NCBI GenBank assembly: GCA_949295465.1 | Contig: CASFKY010000055.1 | Location: 1-61,742 of the forward strand | From: an uncultured Oscillospiraceae bacterium | Lineage (GTDB): Bacteria > Bacillota > Clostridia > Oscillospirales > Ruminococcaceae | Direction of reading: 5' to 3' | Length of the DNA: 61,742 nt | Position numbers and translations under genes: made by a program | Part shown: positions 34,136 through 43,426 of the stretch, piece after piece | How positions within the stretch are numbered: position 1 is the first letter of the stretch | How the letters are laid out: the number at the start of each line of letters is the position of its first letter | The notes under the pieces: generated by a model | What the model was told of the DNA's origin: nothing | The model's database searches: none | What the model saw: the letters and a program-made list of their open reading frames with translations, nothing else

Positions 34136-34688
34136 TCTTTCGCAGGGGGCGGCAGGGGCTGCCCGCCGCCACCACCCCGGCGGGGCTGTCCCGGGTGACC
34201 ACGCTGCCCGCGCCGATCACCGAGCCCTTGCCGATGGTGACCCCGCCGCAGACCACCGCATTGGCCCCGATCCAGACGTTCTCCTCCAGAGTGATGGGGG
34301 CCGAGGTGCCGATCCCCTCCGACCGCTGGGCCCCGTCCAGGGAGTGGCCGGCGCAGGCCAGGCAGACCCCCGGCGCGATGAAAGCCCCCGGGCCGATCTC
34401 CACGGGGGAGGTGTCCAGGATGACGCAGTTGTAGTTGATCACCGTCAGCCCGTGGGTGTGGATGTTGAAGCCGTAATCGCAGTGAAAGGAGGGCTCAATA
34501 AAGGTAAGGGGGTGGCAGGTGCCCAGCAGCTGCTCCAGAATCTCCCGCCGGCGCTCCTCCCGGTCGGGGGGCAATTGGTTATACTCCCAGCAAAGCCGCT
34601 GGGCGTTGGCCTTCCAGCGGGCGGGCAGGTTCCGATTCTGCCCCGCGTATCCCCGGGGGCTCTTTAAAATATCCAGTTCTTCCATCAT
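34092..34688 (-). CDS. Maltose/galactoside O-acetyltransferase-type enzyme
   Basis: A 198-residue left-handed beta-helix acetyltransferase. An N-terminal helical region (LCWEYNQLPPDREERREILEQLLG) precedes hexapeptide repeats (ITLEENVWIGANAVVCGGVTIGKGSVIGAGSVVTRD). The family transfers an acetyl group from acetyl-CoA to sugars or other hydroxyls. ATG 34688 follows GGAGAAGAG. Convergent with the vWA gene, sharing 44 bp of 3' end. The catalytic histidine in the repeat region (CAGHSLD) is intact. The acceptor is unknown. Confidence 0.88.
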   Translation of the reverse strand: MMEELDILKSPRGYAGQNRNLPARWKANAQRLCWEYNQLPPDREERRREILEQLLGTCHPLTFIEPSFHCDYGFNIHTHGLTVINYNCVILDTSPVEIGPGAFIAPGVCLACAGHSLDGAQRSEGIGTSAPITLEENVWIGANAVVCGGVTIGKGSVIGAGSVVTRDSPAGVVAAGSPCRPLRKITEKDRIDPSRLDF

Positions 34689-34786
34689 CTTTCTCTTCTC
34701 CTCTTTGGGCTGCGCCCCGGCGGGCGTCTCCCCTGTATTATTGGTATTATAGTCCTTTGGGGCCGCCCTGCCAACTGCCCCCCTCC

Positions 34787-34815
34787 TTGACGCCGCCTGC
34801 CGGCGGGTATACAAT
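34787..34815 (+). promoter_or_regulatory. Promoter of the second flavin-split-barrel gene
   Basis: TTGACG (34787-34792), 17-bp spacer, TACAAT (34810-34815), 27 nt before the GTG start. Confidence 0.65.
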
Positions 34816-34842
34816 CGAGGAAAAGAAAAGGAGGTATTTGTT

Positions 34843-35235
34843 GTGGAAGAAGTCTATTCCTTTCTGAAATCCTGCGGTACCTACTATCTGGCCACCATGG
34901 ACGGGGACCAGCCCCGGGTGCGGCCCTTCGGCACCATTGACCTGTACAAGGGGCAGCTTACCATCCAGACCGGCCGCCGCAAGGACGTGGCCAAGCAGAT
35001 GCTGGCAAATCCCCGGGTAGAGCTCTGCGCCTTTGACGGCAAACACTGGCTGCGGGTCACCGCCAAAGCGGTGGAACTGCCCGACATCGAGGCCCAGGAG
35101 CATATGCTCAGCGAGTATCCCAGCCTGCGGGGTGCCTACACCCCCGGCGACGGCAACACCACGGTCTTTGCCCTCACCGAGGCCACCGCCACCTTCTCCT
35201 CTTTCACCGAGCCCAGCCGCACCCTCACCTTCTGA
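34843..35235 (+). CDS. Pyridoxamine 5'-phosphate oxidase-related flavin-binding protein
   Basis: A 130-residue split-barrel protein: SCGTYYLATMDGDQPRVRPFGTIDLYKGQLTIQTGRRKDVAKQMLANPRVELCAF. It resembles small FMN-binding relatives of pyridoxamine phosphate oxidase. The start is GTG 34843, with AAAGGAGG 8 nt upstream. Substrate unknown. Monocistronic, with its own promoter and terminator. Confidence 0.85.
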   Translation: MEEVYSFLKSCGTYYLATMDGDQPRVRPFGTIDLYKGQLTIQTGRRKDVAKQMLANPRVELCAFDGKHWLRVTAKAVELPDIEAQEHMLSEYPSLRGAYTPGDGNTTVFALTEATATFSSFTEPSRTLTF

Positions 35236-35252
35236 GAGCGGCCCTTTGCCCA

Positions 35253-35292
35253 AAAGCGGGCGCACCCCTTTGCCGGGATGCGCCCGCTTTTT
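35253..35292. terminator. Bidirectional terminator
   Basis: AAAAGCGGGCGCA and TGCGCCCGCTTTTTT pair around a 14-nt loop, between the flavin-split-barrel gene and the convergent ABC-2 operon. Confidence 0.8.
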
Positions 35293-35310
35293 TCTTTCCG
35301 TTCAGGAGCC

Positions 35311-36036
35311 TCACTCCCGGCTGTCCCGCCGGCCCAGATACCAGAGGGCGAGCAGGGCAAACAGGGCGATGTACCCCAGCGCCGAGCCAAAAAAGAGGGG
35401 CAATTCCAGCTCCATCCGGGGGTTGTTGGCCCGCATGCCCAGGCAGAGCAGCGAGTAGGGGCAGAGGTATCCCCACCCCTGGGCGGTGGCCATCAGCCCC
35501 AGGATGCCCCCCGCCAGCCCCACGGCCACCGGCGGGGCAAAAGCCCGGATCACCAGGCTGAACAGCAGCTGGGCCGCGCAGACCGCCACCCCTCCCACTG
35601 CCCCGCACAGCAGCCACTGGGGCAGCTGGGGCGGCAAGGGGCCGGTGAGCCCCGCCGCCCGGCCGCCCAGCCAGAACCAGAGCCCCACGCAGCCCTGGGC
35701 CAGCAGGGAGATTCCCGCCGCCAGGATCAGCTTGGCGGCGTACAAATCCCGCAGGGGCACCGGCGCGGTGAAAAACTGGTTCCAGTTGTGGTCGGTGTGC
35801 TCCAGCCGCCACTGCCAGGCGCAGAATACCCCCAGCAAGGCCGGCAGAAAGAAGGTGGAGGAAAAGAGGGTGTGCTGGCCCCACAAACTGTACCAGCCGT
35901 TCTCCAGGGCTTGCAGGTTGGCCAGGTAGTTTGCGGTGCCCAGCACCGCCGGCACCACCGGCAGCACCAAAAAGGCCAGCCACACCGGGGAGCGGCGGCA
36001 CTTTTGCAGCTCCGCTTTCAGGCATCTCAGCAGCAT
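35311..36036 (-). CDS. ABC-2-type permease, lantibiotic-immunity type (second)
   Basis: A 241-residue membrane protein with six hydrophobic segments and the family opening LLRCLKAELQKCRRSPVWLAFLVLPVVPA. It resembles the MutE/EpiE/MutG permeases that pump lantibiotics off the membrane. It is the third gene of a three-gene ABC operon; a 3-nt gap separates it from the other permease. Confidence 0.85.
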   Translation of the reverse strand: MLLRCLKAELQKCRRSPVWLAFLVLPVVPAVLGTANYLANLQALENGWYSLWGQHTLFSSTFFLPALLGVFCAWQWRLEHTDHNWNQFFTAPVPLRDLYAAKLILAAGISLLAQGCVGLWFWLGGRAAGLTGPLPPQLPQWLLCGAVGGVAVCAAQLLFSLVIRAFAPPVAVGLAGGILGLMATAQGWGYLCPYSLLCLGMRANNPRMELELPLFFGSALGYIALFALLALWYLGRRDSRE

Positions 36037-36039
36037 CTC

Positions 36040-36785
36040 TCACACCTCCTTGTGCACAAACATCGCCCAACCCGCCAGCAAAAAGGCCGCCCCCCAGAGG
36101 GCCAGCAGGGCCAGGTCGGCGGGGGCGGGCCATCGCCAGAAAAACCGGGTGATGCGGGTGGTCTCGTTCCAGTCCATCCCGGCCAGGGCCAGCAGCCCGT
36201 AATAGCCCCAGGGCACGCACCGGGTGATCGCCGGGGGAAACAGCAGGGAGAGCAGCCCCAGAAAGCTGCCCGAAATGCCGCACACCAGGGCCACGGCCTG
36301 GTTGGCAAATCGCATGGAGAGCCCCTGCTGGAGGGCGTACACCATCAGGGAGACCAGCCAGGACAAAAGGGTGAAGAGCCCGAACCGCCCCAGAGGCGCC
36401 GGCCCCTCAACCCCCTGCCGCAGCCCCACCCCCAAGAACAGGGCCGAGCGCAGGGCCAGCAGCCCCGCCAGCACCAGGGCTCCCCAGCCCAGCTTGGCGG
36501 CATACAGCTTCCCCGGGCCGGCCAGGGTCTCCAGCAGTTTCCAGGTATTGCCCTTGTGCTCCAGCTCGCAGCTGCGGCTGGCCAGGGTGGCCACGGCCAG
36601 AGGCAGGATGATGGCGTCCACCAGGGCCAGGTTGTAGAGCAGGATCATCCAGCCCTGGCGCATCTCTTCGGGGCTCTGGCGGGCAGAATACACGCTCATC
36701 CAGGCCAGCTCCACCCCCAGCACCGCGGCACAGATCAGGAGAATCCCCCGCCGGCGGCACTTGTAAAATTCCAGTCTCAGCAGCT

Positions 36786-36789
<4 letters not shown>
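36040..36789 (-). CDS. ABC-2-type permease, lantibiotic-immunity type (first)
   Basis: A 249-residue membrane protein of the same family as its neighbour (MKLLRLEFYKCRRRGILLICAAVLGVELAWMSV, SCELEHKGNTWKLLETLAGP). The two permeases probably form a heterodimer. Its start overlaps the ATPase stop by 4 bp. Confidence 0.86.
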
Positions 36790-37697
<908 letters not shown>

Positions 37698-37714
37698 GGC
37701 AAGACCTCCTTTTG

Positions 37715-37819
37715 GCTACAGGATACCAGCCCTGCCTTACAGGCCCATGAAGCCTTCCTTACGTTTTCCTGAAATCTGCCCCGCCCTGCTGGACGGGGCC
37801 GCCGCTTCCCGCCTATACT
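37715..37819. promoter_or_regulatory. Divergent regulatory region with spaced repeats
   Basis: Plus-strand TGGACG (37791-37796), 17-bp spacer, TATACT (37814-37819) serve the response regulator. Repeats GCTACAGG, CCTTACAGG and CCTTACGTT start at about 37715, 37735 and 37757, about 20-22 bp apart, i.e. on one DNA face, which fits tandem binding of an OmpR-type regulator. Confidence 0.55.
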
Positions 37820-37854
37820 ATATAGGTAACCGAAAAGACAAAGGAGGCCGTGAG

Positions 37855-38538
37855 ATGGCCTATCGGATTCTGATTGTGGACGACGAGCCGGCCCTGCAGG
37901 CCATGGTGGGGGAGATCCTGGCCCGGGCGGGCTACGAGACCCAGCCGGCCCTCACCTGCACCCAGGCGCTGGAAAAGGCCCGGGCCTGGGGGCCCCACGG
38001 GGTGCTTCTGGATGTGATGCTGCCGGACGGGGACGGCTTTTCCCTGCTGGGGCAGCTGCGGCAGGTGCGGGACCTGCCGGTGCTGTTTCTCTCGGCCCGG
38101 GATGAGGACGAGGCCCGGCTGCGGGGGCTGGGGCTGGGGGCGGACGACTACATCACCAAGCCCTTTCTGCCTCAGGAGCTGCTGCTGCGGCTGCGGGCAG
38201 TACTGCGCCGGGTTTACCGGGAGGAGGACGCCGCCCGGCTGGGCCGGGCCGAGATCGACTGGGGCAAGAGCGCCCTTCGCCGGGACGGCCGGGAGATTCC
38301 CCTCACCGCCAAGGAGTTCGCCCTCTTAAAAAAGCTGTGGGAGGCCCGGGGCAACATCGTCACCATTGACGCCCTGTGCGGGGCCCTGTGGGAGGGGCCG
38401 CTGGTGGGGTACGAAAACACCCTCATGGTCCACATCCGCCGCCTGCGGGAAAAGCTGGAGGAGGACCCCTCCCATCCCCGGTTCCTGCTCACCGCCCGGG
38501 GGCTGGGCTACCGGCTGAGGCGGGAGGAGGAGCCATGA
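37855..38538 (+). CDS. OmpR-family response regulator
   Basis: A 227-residue regulator. Receiver domain: acidic pocket in ILIVDDEPAL, phospho-acceptor Asp in GVLLDVMLPDGDGF, Thr/Ser and Lys in LSARDEDE and YITKPF. A winged-helix domain follows (LTAKEFALLKKLWEARGNIVTIDALCGALW). It overlaps the histidine kinase by 4 bp and is divergent from the ABC exporter it likely controls. ATG 37855 follows AAAGGAGG; earlier in-frame starts lack a ribosome site. Confidence 0.93.
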   Translation: MAYRILIVDDEPALQAMVGEILARAGYETQPALTCTQALEKARAWGPHGVLLDVMLPDGDGFSLLGQLRQVRDLPVLFLSARDEDEARLRGLGLGADDYITKPFLPQELLLRLRAVLRRVYREEDAARLGRAEIDWGKSALRRDGREIPLTAKEFALLKKLWEARGNIVTIDALCGALWEGPLVGYENTLMVHIRRLREKLEEDPSHPRFLLTARGLGYRLRREEEP

Positions 38539-39743
38539 AGCTGCGCGGTCTTTTCAAGGGAGCCCTGCTTCTCACCCTCGCCTCCCTGATGGTGGCGGCC
38601 CTGGCCGTGGTGGGGCTGCTGGGGTTCATCTACTACAATTCCCAGGGAGGCCAGAACTGGGATGCCCCCTTGCAGCAGCTCTCCCAAACCCTCACCTGCG
38701 AAGAGGGAGACTACACCTTCTCCGGCGAGGAGCTGCTGGGGGAGGATCGCTGGGCCATGCTGCTGAGCGAGGAGGGGCAGGTGGTCTGGTCCTGCCGCAA
38801 GCCGGAGGAGCTGCCCGACCAGTACGCCCTCACCGACGTGGCCTCCTTCACCCGCTGGTACCTGCGGGATTACCCGGTCCTGTGCTGGGTGCGCCAGGAC
38901 GGGCTGCTGGTGGTGGGCTCGCCCAAGGGCAGCATCTGGAAACACGACATCGCCATGGAGACCCCCGTCCTGCTCCAGACGCCCCTGTGGTTTCTGGGCT
39001 TTTTCCTGCTGGCCCTGGGCAGCGTGCTGGGGGTGGGGTGGCTGGCCTCCCGCCACTGGTTCGGCCAACTGCAGCAGACCCGGGACGCCGCCCGCTCCCA
39101 CTGGATCCACGGGGTCTCCCACGACATCCGCACCCCCCTCTCGGTGGTGATGGGCTACGCGGCCCAATTGGAGGAAGACCCGGCTCTCGGCCCCGAGGCC
39201 CGGCGCAGGGCCGGCGCCATCCGGGCCCAGAGCCAGGTGATCCGGGATCTGGTGAACGACCTGAACCTCACCATGCGGCTGGACTGGGAGATGCAGCCCC
39301 TGCGCCGGGAACTGGTGCAGCCGGCGGCCTTTGTGCGGCAGACGGCGGCGGATTTTCTCAATGGGGGGATGGCGCAGGGCTTTGAAGTGGAGATCGATCT
39401 GCCCAGTACTCCCCTGCCCTCCATCCAGGGGGATCCCTTTCTTTTGCGCCGGGCGCTGAACAACCTGCTCACCAACTGTGTGCGGCACAATGCCCCCGGC
39501 TGCCCCATCCGGCTGGGGGCCGGCGCCCGGCAGGGCCAGCTGGTGCTCTGGGTGGAGGGCGGCGTGCTGAGCCGGCACGAATCGCCCCCCGACGGCCCGG
39601 CCCTGGAAGAGGACGGCGGGGCCGCCCACGGCACCGGCCTTCGGCTGGTGGCCCAGATCGCCGCCGCCCACGGAGGCCGGGCGGTGTTCCGGGCCGGGGC
39701 CCCCTATCGGTGTGAGATCTGGCTGCCCCTGGCCCGCCAATAA
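38535..39743 (+). CDS. Sensor histidine kinase
   Basis: A 402-residue kinase with a transmembrane N-terminus, an extracytoplasmic loop of about 120 residues and a second membrane segment (about 155-178). The phospho-acceptor His is in GVSHDIRTPLSVVMGY; the N box is NNLLTNCVRHN; the glycine box is AAHGTGLRLV. The expected DxGxG ATP-contact motif is replaced by WVEGGVLSRHE, so ATP binding may be altered. Immediately after the response regulator; the sensor is likely for a cell-envelope compound because the divergent operon is a lantibiotic-type exporter. Confidence 0.9.
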   Translation: MKLRGLFKGALLLTLASLMVAALAVVGLLGFIYYNSQGGQNWDAPLQQLSQTLTCEEGDYTFSGEELLGEDRWAMLLSEEGQVVWSCRKPEELPDQYALTDVASFTRWYLRDYPVLCWVRQDGLLVVGSPKGSIWKHDIAMETPVLLQTPLWFLGFFLLALGSVLGVGWLASRHWFGQLQQTRDAARSHWIHGVSHDIRTPLSVVMGYAAQLEEDPALGPEARRRAGAIRAQSQVIRDLVNDLNLTMRLDWEMQPLRRELVQPAAFVRQTAADFLNGGMAQGFEVEIDLPSTPLPSIQGDPFLLRRALNNLLTNCVRHNAPGCPIRLGAGARQGQLVLWVEGGVLSRHESPPDGPALEEDGGAAHGTGLRLVAQIAAAHGGRAVFRAGAPYRCEIWLPLARQ

Positions 39744-39793
39744 AAAAGAGCCGCGCCGGCAAACCCCGACGCGGCTCTTTTCTGGATTTTAGA

Positions 39794-41035
39794 TCACTCA
39801 AACACATAGAACAGGCCCAGGGCGGCAGCGGCGGCGTTCAGCAGGATGAAGGCCACGGCAGCCAGCAGCAGCTGGTTGTAGAGCTTGGCCCGGTCCACCC
39901 CCTCGGGGGCGCTGCCCACGGCAATGCCGCCCACGGTGGACAGGGGGCTGATGACCACGCCGTTGGTGCCCACGATGACGCCGATCACCAGGCGCAGGGC
40001 CGAGACGTTGCCCAGCTCACCGGCCAGCTGAGAGGCCAGGGGGATCAGGGTGGGCATGACCACGCCGGTGCCGCTGGACACAGCGCCCATCAGGCCGCCC
40101 AGGATCACAAAGATGGGCTGGGCCGAGCGGGGGCCCATCACCGCGGAGAGCTTGTCGGACAAAAAGTCGATGCCGCCGCAGGTGCTGACCACGTTGATCA
40201 GCACAGCCATGCCGCCGATCAGCAGGATGGTGGACCAGGGGATGGAGGCCACGGCCTTTTTCTGATCAGCCACGTCCAGCAGCAGCAGGGCGCCGGCGCA
40301 GGTGAAGCACATGAGGCCGATGTCCAGCCCGAAGAAGATCACCCCGATCAGCACCACCAGGATGGCGGCCAGGGTCAGCAGCTGCTTAGAGTCAAAGCGG
40401 ACAAAGGTGGGCTTCTGGGTCATTTTCTTCAGCTTCAGCCCGCCGAAGATCAGGTAGGCGCCAATGGAGAAGATGGTCATGCTGACGCCGTAGGCCATCC
40501 ACATGGGGCCGTAGTTGGTGAGGCCCTGCTCAGCGGCCAGCTGGGAGGCCACAATGCCGTTGATGGCCAGGGGGGACAGGCCGCCCACCATGATGCCGCC
40601 CATGGTGACCAGGCTCATCATAATCACCGAGATGCCGTTTTCCACCGCCACATACAGGGCGATGGGCATGATCACCGCCACGATCAGCCCGCCGGCGCCC
40701 GCGCCGGAAACCACCGCCCCCAGCACAAAGAAGAGGACGGGCAGCAGCTTTGCGTTGCCCCGGGCCAGGCAGGCAATGTTCTGGCTGAGCGCCTGGGTGG
40801 TGCCGTTCAGGTTGGCGATGCCGAACAGGAAGGTGGTGGACAGCACGATGAAGAATACGCTCATGGGCCAGCCGGAGGATACGATCTTGCTGACGGTGAT
40901 CTCCACCCCGCAGGCGGCGGCGATGGAGGAGAAGATGAACGCGGCCATGATGGCCAGGATGCCGGCATTCTTTTTGGTGATCACGCTGAGGGCGATCACT
41001 GCCACCAGCACCACGAGAGACAATACAGGAATCAC
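39794..41035 (-). CDS. Ion-transporter-superfamily permease (SLC13/MatC-like), T-box controlled
   Basis: A 413-residue membrane protein with about eleven hydrophobic segments and Gly/Ser/Thr-rich re-entrant motifs (GAVVSGAGAGGLIVAVIMPIAL; GLMGAVSSGTGVVMPTLIPLASQL). It resembles the MatC/DASS dicarboxylate carriers, so C4-dicarboxylate or a similar acid is the annotation default. The start is GTG 41035, with GAGG 8 nt upstream. A T-box leader (41224-41536) controls it; the likely specifier is CTG (Leu), so the substrate may be an amino acid or a related organic acid instead. Confidence 0.85.
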   Translation of the reverse strand: MIPVLSLVVLVAVIALSVITKKNAGILAIMAAFIFSSIAAACGVEITVSKIVSSGWPMSVFFIVLSTTFLFGIANLNGTTQALSQNIACLARGNAKLLPVLFFVLGAVVSGAGAGGLIVAVIMPIALYVAVENGISVIMMSLVTMGGIMVGGLSPLAINGIVASQLAAEQGLTNYGPMWMAYGVSMTIFSIGAYLIFGGLKLKKMTQKPTFVRFDSKQLLTLAAILVVLIGVIFFGLDIGLMCFTCAGALLLLDVADQKKAVASIPWSTILLIGGMAVLINVVSTCGGIDFLSDKLSAVMGPRSAQPIFVILGGLMGAVSSGTGVVMPTLIPLASQLAGELGNVSALRLVIGVIVGTNGVVISPLSTVGGIAVGSAPEGVDRAKLYNQLLLAAVAFILLNAAAAALGLFYVFE

Positions 41036-41223
41036 AGATAAAACCTCTTTTCTTACACGGACATACTTGTCGGGTCTGCACTTTCGGGCAGCGGCGCTTT
41101 GCCGCTGTGTCGGGATTCTGCCTTTCCCCTACCGGGAGCCAAAACGCCCCGGCGGCCCGACTGTATACCGCCGCAGGGCAAGGAACTTTTTCGTCACTTT
41201 CTCTCCCCCCTCACTTTCGGAAA

Positions 41224-41513
41224 TAAAAAAACGTCCCCGGCGCCCCAAAGGACGCCGGAGACGACAAAATCGCGGTACCACTCCGATTGGTGCTGATGCA
41301 CCCACTCTGCGCAACGGCCCGAAGGCGATTGCTTTTCCCTGTAACGGTGGAACTCCGTGCGGCCTACTCCTGCGCGTTTGGGCCAGCCCGCTCCCCGGCC
41401 AGTAAAGTGGACGCTCGCCGCTGCCTCGCACCGCCCGACAGCTCTCTGAAGGCTACCTGCCCACCGTTTTCCGGTTCTCTGCGTTTTGTTTTTTCAATGC
41501 GGGTGCCATTATA
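41224..41513 (-). ncRNA. T-box riboswitch leader of the MatC-like permease
   Basis: Minus-strand RNA from a consensus promoter (41536-41508). It contains a stem I with the distal CAGAGAG element, a stem II region (GAGTAG...ACGG/CCGTTA), the T-box sequence GGAGTGGTACCGCG (41284-41271) and a terminator stem GTCTCCGGCGTCC/GGGCGCCGGGGAC followed by a run of T (to about 41224). The internal loop on the 3' side reads TTACTGG, in which CTG (41402-41400) fits the specifier position. The TGGT bulge pairs with an ACCA tRNA end, as in the tRNA-Leu at 10197. Confidence 0.9.
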
Positions 41514-41536
41514 GCACCTTCCCCTCCCCCTGTCAA
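41508..41536 (-). promoter_or_regulatory. Promoter of the T-box leader
   Basis: Minus strand TTGACA (41536-41531), 17-bp spacer, TATAAT (41513-41508); perfect consensus. Confidence 0.9.
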
Positions 41537-41787
41537 GGCCGGTGCGCCAGGGGGATTTTGGGGCAAAATTTTCATTTTTATTGTGCATATTGCGCGATGT
41601 AAAGTGCATTATTTGAAAGTTTTGCACAAATTCGCCGGGGATTTTCTTTCTTTTCCGGGGCCCTCAAAATCCGACAAAGATAGAGTGCTCTCCTGGCCGG
41701 TTTTTGTGGAATCCGCCCATTTTTTGCCGTCCGCCTTCTGCGCCGCAACGGGCGCCCACGGCCTTCCAAGGGGCAGGCTTTCCCGCC

Positions 41788-42816
41788 TTATTGCCCGGAC
41801 AGCACATCCTGCCCGCCCTGCTCCCGGGGGGCCGCCCGGTCTTTCAGATAGGCGTCCAGACGCACACCCACGTTTTTCTGCAAATTGCGGTAGAAGAACT
41901 GGTAGTCGTACAGGTGATACACCCCTTCGGAGAAGAGGGACAGCACCGGCGGATATTCCTGCGGCGTCACGTCGGTCACCTTCAGGGCGCCCCGCTGCCC
42001 GTCGATGTATGCCCCGGTGAGCTGGGGGATCTCGGTGACGATCTGACCGCTGTAATCCGTAAAGCAGGCCCCCAGGTTCTCCTCCCTGCCGGCAGGGGTG
42101 CCGTCGGTTTTCCAGTTGAGGGGATTGATGGCCAGGGTGCGGGTGCCGGCGGGAATCATCAGGGAGTCGGTGACGCCTTCCGCCTCGCTGTTGAAGGAGA
42201 CGATCACCCCGGTGTCCTCCTCGCCCGCGGCAACGCGGAGATGGGGGTACTCCTCCAGTTCCTCTTGGGTGATGCGCCAGCCGATGGCGTAGCAGGCCAC
42301 CAGCAGATCCCTCACTTCCTCCTCTCCAAAGCAGTCCTTCAGCAGCCGGATGCTCATGTCGGCTCCCTGGGAGAAGCCCGCCAGGATGATGGGCCGGCCC
42401 TGGTTGTAGTGTTCCAGATAGTAGACAAAGGCCTCCCTCACGTCCTCATAGGCGATGGACAGATACTGCTCCTGTTCCTCCGGGGGCAATTCATACACAT
42501 TCAGCCCCGCCTGGCGGTAGTAGGGGGCAAAAAAACGGGCGTCCTGGTCATAGATTCCCTTTTCCATGTTGGTGGCGCCCAGAAAATCGCTTCTGGCCTG
42601 CTGGTCGTCCAGGGGCATGTTGCAGCTCTCCTCCCCGCCGCCGTAAACAGTGGGGCAGAGAAAGAACACGTCCGCCTCTGCGGTTTTGTCGGTCTCCAGA
42701 TAGGCCCAGTTTTCCTCTTGGGCATAGAGGGAGGGCTGTGTTTCCTCTTTCTGGCATCCCGCCAGGGAAAACGCCAGCACCAGCGCCAGAAACAGCGCCG
42801 CAAACTTCTTGGTCAT
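41788..42816 (-). CDS. DUF3089-family lipoprotein, alpha/beta-hydrolase type
   Basis: A 342-residue lipoprotein. The signal peptide MTKKFAALFLALVLAFSLAGC ends in a lipobox. The mature protein has a hydrolase-type fold with the nucleophile elbow GFSQGAD (about residue 150), an early TVYGGGEE motif and FFAPYYRQAG, all typical of DUF3089. Likely an esterase on the outer surface; the substrate is unknown. ATG 42816 was chosen for its GGTGGAG site and correct signal peptide; an ATG 30 bp upstream would spoil it. Confidence 0.85.
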   Translation of the reverse strand: MTKKFAALFLALVLAFSLAGCQKEETQPSLYAQEENWAYLETDKTAEADVFFLCPTVYGGGEESCNMPLDDQQARSDFLGATNMEKGIYDQDARFFAPYYRQAGLNVYELPPEEQEQYLSIAYEDVREAFVYYLEHYNQGRPIILAGFSQGADMSIRLLKDCFGEEEVRDLLVACYAIGWRITQEELEEYPHLRVAAGEEDTGVIVSFNSEAEGVTDSLMIPAGTRTLAINPLNWKTDGTPAGREENLGACFTDYSGQIVTEIPQLTGAYIDGQRGALKVTDVTPQEYPPVLSLFSEGVYHLYDYQFFYRNLQKNVGVRLDAYLKDRAAPREQGGQDVLSGQ

Positions 42817-43014
42817 GGCTCCACCATCCTTTTTGATTTTGGGCATCGGGGAACGCTCCCAGGTGGTTACTATAGCATAGAGGAGGGGGTAAAGACAATT
42901 CCTCCCGTCCCTGCTGTGGGGCCGGCCCTTTGGCGGCCGGAGCCCCTCACAGGCCTCTTCCCCGGCGGGACAGGGCGGGGCTAAGTTTTGGGGTCAACAC
43001 CCTGAAAACGCAGA

Positions 43015-43040
43015 AAAAGCCGCCTTTTCAGGCGGTTTTT
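43015..43040 (-). terminator. Terminator of tRNA-Pro
   Basis: CCGCCT and AGGCGG (43020-43025 and 43030-43035) pair around a four-base loop; the minus strand ends in TTTTT. Confidence 0.8.
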
Positions 43041-43048
43041 CCAAAATT

Positions 43049-43124
43049 TGGTCGGAGTGGCGAGACTCGAACTCGCGGCCTCCTGCTCCCAAAGCAGGCG
43101 CGCTACCAACTGCGCAACACCCCG
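43049..43124 (-). tRNA. tRNA-Pro(TGG)
   Basis: 76 nt with CCA. Acceptor CGGGGTG pairs with CACTCCG including one G-U; anticodon arm CCTGC-TTTGGGA-GCAGG gives TGG; T-arm CGAGTTCGAGTCTCG is canonical. Confidence 0.95.
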
Positions 43125-43149
43125 GCATCCTATTCTCTTTGACGGAATC

Positions 43150-43178
43150 ATTATACGGCTTTTCGCCCCGCCCGTCAA
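43150..43178 (-). promoter_or_regulatory. Promoter of tRNA-Pro
   Basis: Minus strand TTGACG (43178-43173), 17-bp spacer, TATAAT (43155-43150). Confidence 0.8.
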
Positions 43179-43229
43179 CCGAGAGAAGGGGGCTGGCGCG
43201 TATTTCTTTGAAAAAATTCAAAAAAATGC

Positions 43230-43258
43230 TTGCTTTTTTCTTTTTACCCTGCTATACT
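43230..43258 (+). promoter_or_regulatory. Promoter of tRNA-Tyr
   Basis: TTGCTT (43230-43235), 17-bp spacer, TATACT (43253-43258), 31 nt before the tRNA. Confidence 0.7.
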
Positions 43259-43289
43259 AATTAAGCACTCTTTGAGTGGTCAATGTTTT

Positions 43290-43375
43290 GGGAGTGTTCC
43301 CGAGTGGCCAAAGGGGACAGACTGTAAATCTGCTGCTTTTCAGCTTCGGTGGTTCGAATCCACCCGCTCCCACCA
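43290..43375 (+). tRNA. tRNA-Tyr(GTA)
   Basis: A class II tRNA of 86 nt with CCA and a long variable arm. Acceptor GGGAGTG pairs with CGCTCCC; anticodon arm CAGA-CTGTAAA-TCTG gives GTA. Confidence 0.95.
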
Positions 43376-43377
43376 GG

Positions 43378-43413
43378 AAAGCCGTGTTCAACTGAACACG
43401 GCTTTCTTTTTTT
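43378..43413 (+). terminator. Terminator of tRNA-Tyr
   Basis: Perfect stem AAAGCCGTGTTCA/TGAACACGGCTTT followed by CTTTTTTT. Confidence 0.9.
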
Positions 43414-43426
43414 GTTTTGATTTATC

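Larger units (their letters stand above)
41036..41787. other. Non-coding interval around the T-box
   Basis: Besides the T-box leader and promoter, this interval holds a perfect hairpin CAGCGGC/GCCGCTG (41089-41107) between terminator and permease, and an A/T-rich stretch of about 230 bp (41545-41787) after the DUF3089 gene in which I see no gene or clear terminator. Confidence 0.5.

Noticed and set aside
41129-41197. A 22-codon frame (GTG start, GGGGGGAGAG upstream) between the T-box terminator and the permease
   Set aside because: The ribosome site is plausible but the peptide (MTKKFLALRRYTVG...) has no regulatory codon run and no sign of conservation can be judged from one sequence.
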